From Clostridium carboxidivorans P7 (GTDB lineage: Bacteria; Bacillota; Clostridia; Clostridiales; Clostridiaceae), in NCBI RefSeq assembly GCF_001038625.1, contig NZ_CP011803.1, forward strand, positions 3,038,001 through 3,102,000: a stretch of DNA of 64,000 bases, read 5' to 3'. Positions within the stretch are counted from its first letter, which is position 1; each line of letters starts with the position of its first letter. A program made the translations under genes and the position numbers. This document shows positions 17,069 through 25,481 of the stretch, piece after piece. Below the pieces are notes generated by a model, which saw only the letters and a list, made by a program, of their open reading frames with translations, searched no databases and was not told the DNA's origin.

Positions 17069-18409
17069 TTGACAAAATATGAAGCTATTATTAATTATAT
17101 AAAAAGTGAAATATCAAAAGGTACTATAAAGCCAGGTAAAAAACTGCCCTCCATAAGGAAAATTTGCGTACAATTTCAATGTAGTAAGGTAACTGTAGTT
17201 AAGGCATATGATTTACTTGAAAAAGAACATATGGTATATTGTATGCCTAAAAGCGGACATTATCTTATCAAAAACCATTTAACTTCAAGCAATGATATTA
17301 TTACTAAAAAAATAGATTTTTCTACAGCTGCACCTGATAGTTCAATTTTACCCTACGAAGAATTTCAGCATTGTATAAATTGCGCAATGAATTTATACAA
17401 GGAAAATCTTTTCTCCAACAATAATACTCAAGGATTTGAAAATTTAATTCTTGCTATAGTAAAGCAGCTTCAAAACTATCAAGTTTTTGCTAAAAAGCAA
17501 TGTGTTTTTATAACTACAGGTTCACAACAAGCTATTAACATATTGACTAAAATGGACTTTCCAAATAATCAAAAAAATGTACTTGTGGAGCAGCCTACCT
17601 ACCATGGCATCATACAATCTATAGTTCTTAATAATATAACTGCTTTTGGTATAAAAAGAGATTTTAATGGAATAAACCTTGATGAATTAGAAAAAAATTT
17701 TAAGTATAATAATATAAAATTTTTTTATATTATTCCAAGATTTCATAATCCAACTGGTTTCTCCTATTCCAACGAAGAAAAAAAGCAAATACTTAATCTT
17801 TGCGAAAAATATAATGTTTATATAATTGAAGATGATTATCTTGCTGATTTAGAAATCAATAAAAAATCAGATCCAATGTATGCTTTAGATTCATCTTCAA
17901 GAGTAATATATTTAAAAAGTTATTCTAAAATATTACTTCCTGGATTAAGAGTTTCCGCTGTTGTACTTCCAGAATTACTATTGGACACTTTCAAAAAATA
18001 TAAGATCTGGGATGACTTAAATACACCTATTCTATCTCAAGGAGCTTTGGAAATTTACATCAGAAGCGGTTTGTTTGATTCTCATAAGGAAAAACTTAAA
18101 AGTGTATATTCCAAAAGAATGAAATATCTTAAAGAGTTGACAAAGAATCTAAGTAATTCTAATGTAAAATGGTATATTCCAGATTCAGGTTTTTTCGCAA
18201 ATTTTGAAATTACTAATGATATGAATATCAAATATCTAATCAAAAATTTATATTCAAAAAATGTATTACTTAGAGATACAGAAGATTCATTCTTAAAAAA
18301 TTGCAGTAATAATAAATTAGCTAGATTGAGCATAAGTAATGTAACTGATGCTGAAATAAAAAAAGGGATTTCTATGATTTTAGATGAAATAAATGCTAAC
18401 ATAATATAA
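17069..18409 (+). CDS. MocR-type (GntR/aminotransferase) transcriptional regulator
   Basis: 446 residues: a GntR winged helix at about residues 1-70 (SIRKICVQFQCSKVTVVKAY) joined to a fold-type I aminotransferase domain (about 85-446). FHNPTGFSY, EDDYLADLE and SYSKILLPGLR are visible; the last carries the presumed PLP lysine. It therefore likely senses via PLP or an amino compound. The start is TTG at 17069 with AGGGGGA upstream. It is divergent from the MFS transporter gene, a common arrangement for regulator and target, but no operator is obvious. Confidence 0.9.
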   Translation: MTKYEAIINYIKSEISKGTIKPGKKLPSIRKICVQFQCSKVTVVKAYDLLEKEHMVYCMPKSGHYLIKNHLTSSNDIITKKIDFSTAAPDSSILPYEEFQHCINCAMNLYKENLFSNNNTQGFENLILAIVKQLQNYQVFAKKQCVFITTGSQQAINILTKMDFPNNQKNVLVEQPTYHGIIQSIVLNNITAFGIKRDFNGINLDELEKNFKYNNIKFFYIIPRFHNPTGFSYSNEEKKQILNLCEKYNVYIIEDDYLADLEINKKSDPMYALDSSSRVIYLKSYSKILLPGLRVSAVVLPELLLDTFKKYKIWDDLNTPILSQGALEIYIRSGLFDSHKEKLKSVYSKRMKYLKELTKNLSNSNVKWYIPDSGFFANFEITNDMNIKYLIKNLYSKNVLLRDTEDSFLKNCSNNKLARLSISNVTDAEIKKGISMILDEINANII

Positions 18410-18417
18410 AAATATTG

Positions 18418-18502
18418 CGACTTAATGGTACAGTGGAAGTTTGAATTTTAGTAAGCCAAATTATATTTATAATCATAACTTACAACGTCTAAATTAAGTC
18501 AG
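18418..18502. repeat. Imperfect palindromic repeat with AGTTTGAATTTTA core
   Basis: GACTTAAT at the left pairs with ATTAAGTC at the right, and GTAAG with CTTAC inside. The block GTACAGTGGAAGTTTGAATT is shared with the complementary strand of 63256-63320. It lies in the 312-bp gap after the MocR gene; the rest of the gap shows nothing recognisable. Confidence 0.5.
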
Positions 18503-18721
18503 AGCCTGATGTTAGGTTAATATATTTAGTTTAAAAATCAACTGATTTCTATTCTGTTGAAATGTCTTAAAAGAGACTTATTATTTATGTAATTGAAAAA
18601 TATAAGCACACGGTAAAACACACGTACCTCGTATTTAATTAGTATTTTTGAGATAATTAATTCAAGCTTTAAAAAACTACAAGCTTTTCAAAGTAGATAA
18701 ATTAGTTTTTTGGAAGTACTA

Positions 18722-18919
18722 ATGGATAAAGTTACACATGAAATGCGTTTAATGCAGTGGACAAATATTGTCCGTGAATGCCTCAGTAGTGGCATGGGTG
18801 TTAGGACTTGGTGTCTTGAAAACAATGTTAATGAAAAGCAATTCTACTACTGGCAACGTCGCATCAGGAAAGAAGTATTCAGCACTCTGAAAAAAACTGA
18901 ATTTCAGAAGCAGAACTAA
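18722..18919 (+). CDS. IS66-family accessory protein TnpA
   Basis: 65 residues (MDKVTHEMRLMQWTNIVREC, then a helix-turn-helix ending FYYWQRRIRKE), the small OrfA protein of IS66-type elements. GGAAG lies upstream of the ATG at 18722. The rest of the element is broken (no intact TnpB or TnpC), so this is a leftover gene whose product has no transposase partner in this window. Confidence 0.8.
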   Translation: MDKVTHEMRLMQWTNIVRECLSSGMGVRTWCLENNVNEKQFYYWQRRIRKEVFSTLKKTEFQKQN

Positions 18920-19087
18920 CTAAATTTGATAAAGAAGATATCATTTCTCTTTTTATGACCATGCAACAACTTACAGAAAATCTTTCCCTGACTTGTGCTG
19001 AACAGAAGGTTCAGTTAGAATTTCATTGATGATCTTCTTCCATGGTCTGAAAAAATTTCAGGTGAGTGCAAAAAACAAAATCAATAG
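18907..19087 (+). pseudogene. IS66 TnpC remnant, N and C termini joined
   Basis: One frame reads AELTKFDKEDIISLFMTMQQ and stops at TGA 19027-19029, matching the start of IS66 TnpC. A second frame reads DDLLPWSEKISGECKKQNQ and stops at 19085-19087, matching the TnpC C terminus. Everything between is missing, including the catalytic domain and the TnpB gene, so an internal deletion of roughly 1.5-2 kb is inferred from the family's size. Confidence 0.7.
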
Positions 19088-19095
19088 ATTTTTAT

Positions 19096-19120
19096 GCCGC
19101 CATAAATGGCGGCTTTGTTT
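19096..19120 (+). terminator. Intrinsic terminator after the IS66 remnant
   Basis: GCCGCCAT-AA-ATGGCGGC stem followed by TTTGTTT. GC-rich relative to its surroundings. Confidence 0.75.
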
Positions 19121-19135
19121 ATCTTAGTACACATG

Positions 19136-19148
19136 GTTTACCGTTTAC
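19136..19148. repeat. 13-bp direct repeat, left copy (possible att scar)
   Basis: GTTTACCGTTTAC, identical to 22514-22526. The two copies flank the surface protein and the phage tail remnant. Confidence 0.5.
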
Positions 19149-19215
19149 CTTTTAGCATAAACGTATATGATTTTAATTTATTACCCCAACTTTTATTAAA
19201 TATTTATAAAATGAA

Positions 19216-19246
19216 AGAGATCTAGTAAAAAATGTACTAAATCTCT
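19216..19246 (-). terminator. Candidate terminator of the Ig-like protein gene
   Basis: 12-bp arms (AGAGATTTAGTA on the minus strand, one mismatch) with a 7-base loop, about 18 bases after the stop; the T-tract is weak. Confidence 0.45.
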
Positions 19247-19263
19247 TATTAATTAATAATATT

Positions 19264-21156
19264 TTATTTTCCTAACATTTGATTGTATTTATTTAAAATA
19301 TTAGTTATATTATCCTTTTCTGCTTGACTTATAATAAAATCTTTACTATCGTTATCTCCTTGTAATCGAATAATTGTTTTTGTAGAAGATGCTATTTTTT
19401 GTATTAAATCTAGATTAATATTTGTATCATAAACTGCAACATTTAATCCACCACTATAATAATTATATTTAATATCACTAGTATTAGGTGTAATTTTATA
19501 TATTTGTCCATCTATATTAATAACATACTGTTTTATATAAATATAATCATCTCCATGATATTTAAATACTTGTCTTAGCCATATTTCTTTAGATGAATTT
19601 TCACCAATATATATATATATGTTTCCTAATACATATGTCTCTGGCATATACCATGTTATATTTTCTACATCATCATGTTGTATTTTTATTTTGCTTTCAT
19701 CAACATTAGTCTTAGGTTCAATGGTTAATACTAATTTAAGTTTATTCCAAGAATAATCTTTAAATCCATTCAAAGAACCATAATATACATATTTACCTGA
19801 TTTACTTGTATCTATTTTATCCCATATAACATCTATATCTTTAATAGTATCATCATTTAATGTGACTTTTATAGGAGAAGGTGGAGTATAATTATCTTCT
19901 TGATTTATTGTTGTATATATAAATTGCATATCGTCATGTATATATTTTATTCCAACATACGTATCATTACTAGGATTCCATACTATTGTTCCATCTTTTT
20001 TTTGTATTCTAATTATTTTTCTTATATCATTTTCTGTATATAAAGTATCATTTGGATATCCATAATCAATGACATAATTAAAAGTATTTAAATTTTTATT
20101 ATAAGTTAATTTTCTACCTTCAAAATATCCTTGTAAATAAATATCATATTGTGTTGAATCTATATTATCAGCTAATTTAATACTCACATTTTGTTGTAAT
20201 TTATCATTCATTTTTGAATCTAAATTCACAGTATACTTAAATATATCATCATTAGTTTTATTTACAACTAAAGTTAATGTTACCTTATTACTATATCCAT
20301 TAACAGTCCCATTAAACGTGAAAGTGCCTACTTGATTTGTATCTGCAGTCTTGTTCCATGTTATATTTACACTTTGAATACTTCCATCACTCATAGTAGC
20401 TTGTACCGTACTTGGTAAAGTATAACTATCACCTTGCTTTACTGTAGAAATTATATCTTTTATATTACTTATCGTTGTATTAGCTCCAGATATTTTACTA
20501 ACAACAAAATCTGTTGATGCTAAATCAGATACAATTATTTTCCCATCAAGTGTTACACCAAACAATCCTGTTGTAGCATTATAAATTGCTATCTTTCCTT
20601 TTACTGTCACTGTATAATCTTGTGGATCACTAACATTAGATAATCTAAATGTTACTACCGTTGACATATAGTCTAATGGATTACTGCATTTAATTGAATT
20701 CATATCTACTGATGGTGTTGTACCTGTTATTTGACCATCGATTAAAATCTGTCCATTATTACTTGTAATTTTGCTTACTGATAATTTTATTGGGCGAGTA
20801 GTTTTATCTTCCATAAATTTTTGAAAAGTACCTTCATCTTTTATTGTTCCATCAAGGACTGCTGTTGTTATAATATCAAGACTTACATAATCTTTATTTA
20901 CATCATCATAATATGCTTTAACAGAAGCTTTTCTTGATAAGAAATCATTATATAATTTTGCATCCATACTAGTTGAATCTAATGCTGCTACCGATGCAGA
21001 ATATTTTAATGCTTGATATTGATATTCATACACTTTTCCATCTTTATCAACTATATCTATAGCCGATGCTTTTGCTGATACTGACATATTTACAGTAGAA
21101 GATATTAATCCTGCCATAAATAGCATACTTAATGTTTTTAATATTTTGTTTTTCAT
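19264..21156 (-). CDS. Secreted protein with bacterial Ig-like repeats
   Basis: 630 residues with a signal peptide (KTLSMLFMAGLISSTVN, cleavage near SVSAKA). Two Ig-like domains of the Big_4 type are visible at about residues 235-300 (GDSYTLPSTVQATMSDGS, NITWNKTADTNQVGTFTFNG) and about 400-470 (PPSPIKVTLNDDTIKDIDVI, WDKIDTSKSGKYVYYG). The remainder is unrecognised. No LPXTG or other cell-wall anchor is seen. AAGGAGG lies upstream of the ATG. It lies between the 13-bp direct repeats together with phage tail debris, so it may be phage-associated or a separate insertion. Confidence 0.8.
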   Translation of the reverse strand: MKNKILKTLSMLFMAGLISSTVNMSVSAKASAIDIVDKDGKVYEYQYQALKYSASVAALDSTSMDAKLYNDFLSRKASVKAYYDDVNKDYVSLDIITTAVLDGTIKDEGTFQKFMEDKTTRPIKLSVSKITSNNGQILIDGQITGTTPSVDMNSIKCSNPLDYMSTVVTFRLSNVSDPQDYTVTVKGKIAIYNATTGLFGVTLDGKIIVSDLASTDFVVSKISGANTTISNIKDIISTVKQGDSYTLPSTVQATMSDGSIQSVNITWNKTADTNQVGTFTFNGTVNGYSNKVTLTLVVNKTNDDIFKYTVNLDSKMNDKLQQNVSIKLADNIDSTQYDIYLQGYFEGRKLTYNKNLNTFNYVIDYGYPNDTLYTENDIRKIIRIQKKDGTIVWNPSNDTYVGIKYIHDDMQFIYTTINQEDNYTPPSPIKVTLNDDTIKDIDVIWDKIDTSKSGKYVYYGSLNGFKDYSWNKLKLVLTIEPKTNVDESKIKIQHDDVENITWYMPETYVLGNIYIYIGENSSKEIWLRQVFKYHGDDYIYIKQYVINIDGQIYKITPNTSDIKYNYYSGGLNVAVYDTNINLDLIQKIASSTKTIIRLQGDNDSKDFIISQAEKDNITNILNKYNQMLGK

Positions 21157-21269
21157 TAAATTTATCCTCCTTAATATATGGGAATTTTGTAATTAAAGTC
21201 CATATATGCCTATATTATCATTTCAGTACATATTAAATCAAGTATGTTTATGTCACATGGTTTTATAAT

Positions 21270-21533
21270 TTACTTTTTCCAAAGTATATATTTATCACTA
21301 TAATTGCCATTTCTAATTAATATATCTACTAAATCACCATTCTTATAATATACTTCTTTCTTTTCTTGAACTCTACTTTCTTTATCATTTATATTAACTT
21401 GATAAGTTCCATCGTTATTTCTTTTAATTATTCTACCCTCTATACAACGATTAAAGGAAAGACTTTTAAATCTTTCCTTAATTATTTTATCAACTGTTTT
21501 ATAAACTTTTTCTAATATCTCATTTGCTTTCAT
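21270..21533 (-). CDS. Small phage-type hypothetical protein
   Basis: 87 residues, strongly charged, with no motif I recognise. The segment RCIEGRIIKRNNDGTYQVNI looks like a small beta-barrel of the kind found in tail or baseplate accessory proteins. It starts 10 bases after the tape-measure remnant, in the position where distal-tail genes normally follow. Assignment to a phage origin rests on that context. Confidence 0.5.
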   Translation of the reverse strand: MKANEILEKVYKTVDKIIKERFKSLSFNRCIEGRIIKRNNDGTYQVNINDKESRVQEKKEVYYKNGDLVDILIRNGNYSDKYILWKK

Positions 21534-21543
21534 TTAACATCAC

Positions 21544-22515
21544 CTATTTTCTTAAATATTGAATAGCCTGAGTTTCCATTTGATTAAATGCTTTTTCGAT
21601 CTCATTACAATCTTTAACATTTGGGAAACTAGCCTGAATAGTTACTTGCTGCTGTACTGGTTTAGCTTCATTATTATTTTTTGCTACTATATCACTAGGT
21701 ATTTGTACATTAATTTCAGAAATTGAAGTTTTAAATTCAAAATCCTTTAAATTAAATTTATCCAATAAATTTTTATTTAATTTATCAGCATATTTTACAG
21801 TAGCCAATACATTTTCAGTATCATCTTCTTTTAATACTAATTCTTTTTGATGTAGCCATGCTAATTTTCCTTCTTTAGTTCCCCAATCTCCGGTATATCC
21901 TCCAGTATCTAATTTAACACCATATTTATCATCTAAAGTTTCTGCTTGATTATGATAATTTGATAAATTTTGTGAATTACCATTCAAAACATCATCCAAA
22001 GCTTTTTCTCTTAAATCTTGAGTTGCTTTCATATACTCATCTACTTTAGATTGAGAATTTGTAACTGTTCCACCATAAATAGATGGTGTCGTAATTGTTG
22101 TATCTTTATTTTCATTTTTATTTATATCATTTAAAGCTTTTATAGTTTCATTAACTAATGTTTGTATACAATCATGCATTTCTACAACTTTTCCATCTGT
22201 TGTTGCTATAAAACCAGTCAAATCTTTTTGAGTATTACTTAATGCAATTTCTAATGCTTGTTGAACTAAAACATCATTATTACCACATTGTATTTTTATT
22301 TGCTTTAAATAATCTTCTGTCAAATAGTTCATATCTTTATACTTGTCATTTAAAATATCTTGCTGATCTTTAATTAGTTTGTCATAAGCATTTTTCTGAA
22401 TATTTATTAAATCATTTTCATATTCTTTTTCTTTACTTATTTTTTGTTCTTTTTCCCACTTGTCATTATCTTTCACCTTATCATTAATTTGCTTATTTAA
22501 ATCATCAATCTTTGT
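21544..22515 (-). pseudogene. Phage tail tape-measure protein, C-terminal remnant
   Basis: An open frame of about 323 codons without a convincing start; the upstream TAA at 22516-22518 lies within the 13-bp repeat. The N-terminal half is coiled coil (KIDDLNKQINDKVKDNDKWE onward). The C-terminal half has DTGGYTGDWGTKEGKLAWLH followed by QKELVL, a hallmark of tape-measure C termini. Full-length tape-measure proteins are usually over 700 residues, so most of the N terminus is gone. No other head or tail genes are present. Confidence 0.75.
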
Positions 22516-22526
22516 TTACCGTTTAC
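22514..22526. repeat. 13-bp direct repeat, right copy
   Basis: GTTTACCGTTTAC, identical to 19136-19148, exactly at the breakpoint of the tape-measure remnant. Confidence 0.5.
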
Positions 22527-22805
22527 AAATATAATGCTAAAATATACAAGTATTTTAAATATATTTAATAATCAACTAACTTACTATTTTTTCAGGCTGC
22601 GCCATAACATATTTTTAAAAGTATCCAAAAATATGCATAAACTAAGTAATAAGTATTATGAAAGCTACGCTTTTTATTGAGAGTCATATAATAGTGTATT
22701 ATAAGCAATTTTTCATATTAGAATTACAATAATTGCTACACAACTTTTTAGGTGGAGGTAGCTTTGAATATATGGTGGATAAAAGCTTTTGAGAGAATTT
22801 AGGAG

Positions 22806-22884
22806 GTGTTAAGCAGTGAACCAAAATCTATGATTTTATGTGAATCGCTTACTCCTCTGACATAAGGAAGTGAAGTTTCCTTAA
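22806..22884 (+). repeat. Dispersed repeat with AAAATCTAYGATTTT dyad, copy b
   Basis: TTAAGCAGTGAACCAAAATC, then TATGATTTTATGTGAATCGC and TTACTCCTCTGA. Aligned with copies at 14712 and 31218, but nested inside the MITE-like element. Confidence 0.6.
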
Positions 22885-22886
22885 CT

Positions 22887-22948
22887 AAAAAATCTCTACT
22901 CGCTCAAAAGTCCCAAGGATGGGACTTTTAAGCGAGTAGAGATTTTTT
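22887..22948. repeat. 28-bp inverted repeat hairpin
   Basis: Arms 22887-22914 and 22921-22948 match at 27 of 28 positions around the loop AAGGAT; the stem begins AAAAAATCTCT and ends TTTTTT, so it can act as a bidirectional terminator. Confidence 0.7.
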
Positions 22949-23048
22949 AAATTTTAGGCATTAGAGCTCCTTAATGAACGGTTGGCTTTTATACACCATA
23001 TATTCAATGCGGACTTCACCTAAAAAGTTGTGTCACAATATGCTTTTT

Positions 23049-24431
23049 TTACAACTTTTTTCCTGTTTCATCTTTATTTATATATTCATCATAAACTAAA
23101 TTCAAAAGTTTTTCTTTATTATTAAGCTCAGTATTTTGTAAAACTCTATCCAAAAGGGCTTCAAGTATTTCTCCTATTTGCTTTCCCTGTTTTATGCCTA
23201 AATTTATTAAGTCACTTCCATTAATATTTAAATCCTTCATATTTAATGGTTGCTTTTCCTTAATTATAGTTTCACATTTATCTTTAAGTGATAAAATTTT
23301 GCTATAATCACGATACTCTTCTGCTAAACCTTTAATATCTGCTATTTGAAGTTCAAATAAACTCTCTAAATTTTCAATTTTTACCCTATTCATAAACTTC
23401 TTAATACTATAAGGTTTTATCTTATCAAACTTGCTCATATGCTCATAAATCAATAAATAAACTGTATCTATAGTTTTATTATCAAACTTTAGTCTTACTA
23501 ATATTTTTCTTGCAATTTCAGCGCTTACTTTATTATGTCCATAAAAATGTCCTATATTTTTATCATCCATTGTAAAGCACTTTGGTTTTCCTATATCATG
23601 AAGCAGCGCTGCTAATCTAATATTAATGTTATTAGGAGCATTATCTAGTACTGATAACGTATGATAAAAAATATCTTTATCATGGTGTACATTATGCTGA
23701 TTAAATCCAGTACAAGGAACTATCTCCGGTAAAATATATTCCAAAAGATTAGTTTCCTTTAAAGCTAAAACTCCATTACTTGGTTTATGTGATATTAAAA
23801 TTTTGCAAAATTCTTCCCTTATACGTTCTACACTTATATTTCTTATTAGATTACAATTCTTTTTAATAGCACTAAATGTGCCTTCAAAATCCAATTTAAA
23901 TTCAAGTTCAGAAGAAAATCTCACTGCTCTGAGCATTCTTAATGCATCTTCATTAAATCTTTCATCAGCATTTCCAACACATCTAATAATCTTGCTTTTT
24001 AAATCAGAAATTCCATTAAAGTAATCAATTAAGCCTTTATCTTCATTATAGGCCATTGAATTAATTGTAAAATCTCTGCGTGATAAATCCTCTTTTAATG
24101 AAGTTGTAAAAGTCACATTATCAGGATGCCTATTGTCCAAATATTCTCCATCTACTCTATAAGTTGTAACTTCATAAGGATTGCCATTCATGAGAATAGT
24201 TACTGTTCCATGTTTTATTCCTGTTTCTATAACTCTAAATCCTTCAGTCTTAAATATCTCTAAAGTCTGCTCTGGTAGTGCATTTGTAGTTAAATCCCAA
24301 TCCTTAGGTTCCCTATTTATTAAACTATCCCTTACACATCCACCTACAACATAACTCTCATATCCTTTATTTTTTAAAATTTTCATTATATGTTTTGTAT
24401 CCTGTGGTATAAAAATCTTGTGATCATCCAT
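23049..24431 (-). CDS. cca: CCA tRNA nucleotidyltransferase
   Basis: Adds or repairs the 3'-CCA of tRNA. 460 residues: class II nucleotidyltransferase head (VVGGCVRDSLINREPKDWDL, with DWD metal ligands) at about residues 20-150, RRDFTINSMAYN, the neck region, and an HD domain (LLHDIGKPKC) at about 275-370. The HD domain marks the longer bacterial type. GGAG lies 9 bases upstream of the ATG. Single-gene unit facing away from the RNA gene at 24747. Confidence 0.96.
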   Translation of the reverse strand: MDDHKIFIPQDTKHIMKILKNKGYESYVVGGCVRDSLINREPKDWDLTTNALPEQTLEIFKTEGFRVIETGIKHGTVTILMNGNPYEVTTYRVDGEYLDNRHPDNVTFTTSLKEDLSRRDFTINSMAYNEDKGLIDYFNGISDLKSKIIRCVGNADERFNEDALRMLRAVRFSSELEFKLDFEGTFSAIKKNCNLIRNISVERIREEFCKILISHKPSNGVLALKETNLLEYILPEIVPCTGFNQHNVHHDKDIFYHTLSVLDNAPNNINIRLAALLHDIGKPKCFTMDDKNIGHFYGHNKVSAEIARKILVRLKFDNKTIDTVYLLIYEHMSKFDKIKPYSIKKFMNRVKIENLESLFELQIADIKGLAEEYRDYSKILSLKDKCETIIKEKQPLNMKDLNINGSDLINLGIKQGKQIGEILEALLDRVLQNTELNNKEKLLNLVYDEYINKDETGKKL

Positions 24432-24641
24432 TGTTTATTGTACTCCTACGTTAAATTCTCATTGTTATTAACTCAACTTTGGCACATACACAATTGTCCT
24501 CTAGAAAAAGTTGAGCTATTAATTACTAAATTATATCATACCAATCTAAATAAAATATTTTTCATTATATATTCTACACTACTCTTCAGTTTAAATTCCA
24601 TAAACAATTACTTTAATTTACTAAAACCTACTTAAATTAAT

Positions 24642-24700
24642 TATAACAATGCAATTAAATGCATACACTTAAAGTTACTAGTTTGGATTTTATATCGCAT
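24642..24700. repeat. Dispersed repeat, AGTTTGRATTTTA family (copy)
   Basis: TATAACAATGCAATTAAATG ... AAAGTTACTAGTTTGGATTT, aligned base by base with 63218-63270. It lies just upstream of the structured RNA. Confidence 0.55.
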
Positions 24701-24746
24701 GATTTTTTACAAAATTTACATTTTTATTATCGTATTTTTTTAAAAT

Positions 24747-25311
24747 AATTGCACATATTAATAGCATAAGGGACATAACAGTTGAACGCAGACTTCTATA
24801 GGCTCCTTTAAGTGGGGTATATACAGGTCGACCAACGACTATATAATGGTCATTAAAAGTGGCTGTTATATAGTCAGAGGGCAGATCTTATAGGGTGGAG
24901 AAAAGTTTTATTATAGTCGACATCGATTAATTGATTATAATGGGATTCCAATTTATTCTATAAGGTCGAGTTAAGACTACTCAGGGTGCCGACGGATTGA
25001 CTAAAACACAATTCATTATGGCCTTACCCATAATTTTGTAAGTTTTACTTTATTCCTGTTGATTCTATACAGCCGAAAGGTTGTATAGGGTTGAGTAGGT
25101 ATCTTGTTTGGTTGAACGAACCATGATTATAGGTTGTGATTTGCTTTATTATGGTGGCAACATCATAATAAGGTGATAAGCTATCTATAATTGTGCAAGG
25201 TAGATTGTTATATTCTTTATATGTAATTCTGGAATTTTGCAATGAGTTCCAGTTAAAAATAGAAGAGGTCATCTTAATGGTAAATATACTATTAAAATGA
25301 CCTTTTTTATA
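24747..25311 (+). ncRNA. Large structured RNA, copy A (about 540 nt)
   Basis: Non-coding, and about 80% identical to 36033-36590. Visible elements: GACTATATAA pairing TTATATAGTC (24837-24875); CTATACAGCC-GAAA-GGTTGTATAG (25065-25088); TTATTATGGTG-GCAA-CATCATAATAA (25146-25171); GGTT-GAACG-AACC; a CTGGAA/TTCCAG stem at 25229-25252; then a terminator stem at 25266-25302 with a T-run. Compared with copy B, base changes are compensatory (CTCC/GGGG at 24803-24817 becomes CTCA/TGGG; a TC/GA pair becomes TT/AA; the CTGGAA stem becomes CTGAAATT/AATTTCAG). Family not recognised; size is that of OLE/ROOL-type RNAs. The 5' end is placed at the start of conservation (AATTGCACATATTAATAG). Confidence 0.75.
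25262..25311 (+). terminator. Intrinsic terminator of RNA copy A
   Basis: AGGTCAT.TTAATGGTA pairs with TACTATTAAAATGACCT and is followed by TTTTTAT. Nearly the same 50 bases occur after pflA at 34634-34690. Confidence 0.8.
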
Positions 25312-25481
25312 TTTGTCCTATATAAGGCATCTTGAAAAAATAATTACTCTCATTCGCTTATCCAAAAACTTACATGGAGAAGTTGTTACAAATTGTAATT
25401 TATATAAGAATGATATATAATATATGCGAAATATTATTTTAATTAATTAAGTTATACGAAAATAATTTGGAGGCTGCCAAA

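Larger units (their letters stand above)
22659..23040. mobile_element. MITE-like mosaic repeat, long copy
   Basis: 15-bp terminal inverted repeats ACACAACTTTTTAGG (22738-22752) and the complement (23019-23033). The right half matches the 93-bp element at 62710-62802 almost throughout (shared TATATGGTGTATAAAAGCC and AACCGTT). Homology continues about 80 bases outside the left end (GAAAGCTACGCTTTTT). The interior holds the AAAATCTAYGATTTT repeat and a 28-bp hairpin. No open frame. It fills the 533-bp gap before cca. Confidence 0.7.

Noticed and set aside
24830..24890. Resemblance of the ACGACTATA and ATAGTC segments of the large RNA to the R and S elements of group I introns
   Set aside because: The pairing is a continuous 10-bp stem closing one hairpin, not a short P7, and there is no guanosine-site context, exon gene or splice junction. 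The element stands alone with its own terminator.
25045..25272. 75-codon minus-strand open frame within RNA copy A
   Set aside because: No ribosome binding site, antisense to the conserved RNA, and not preserved as a frame in copy B; the base changes between copies follow RNA pairing and not codon positions.
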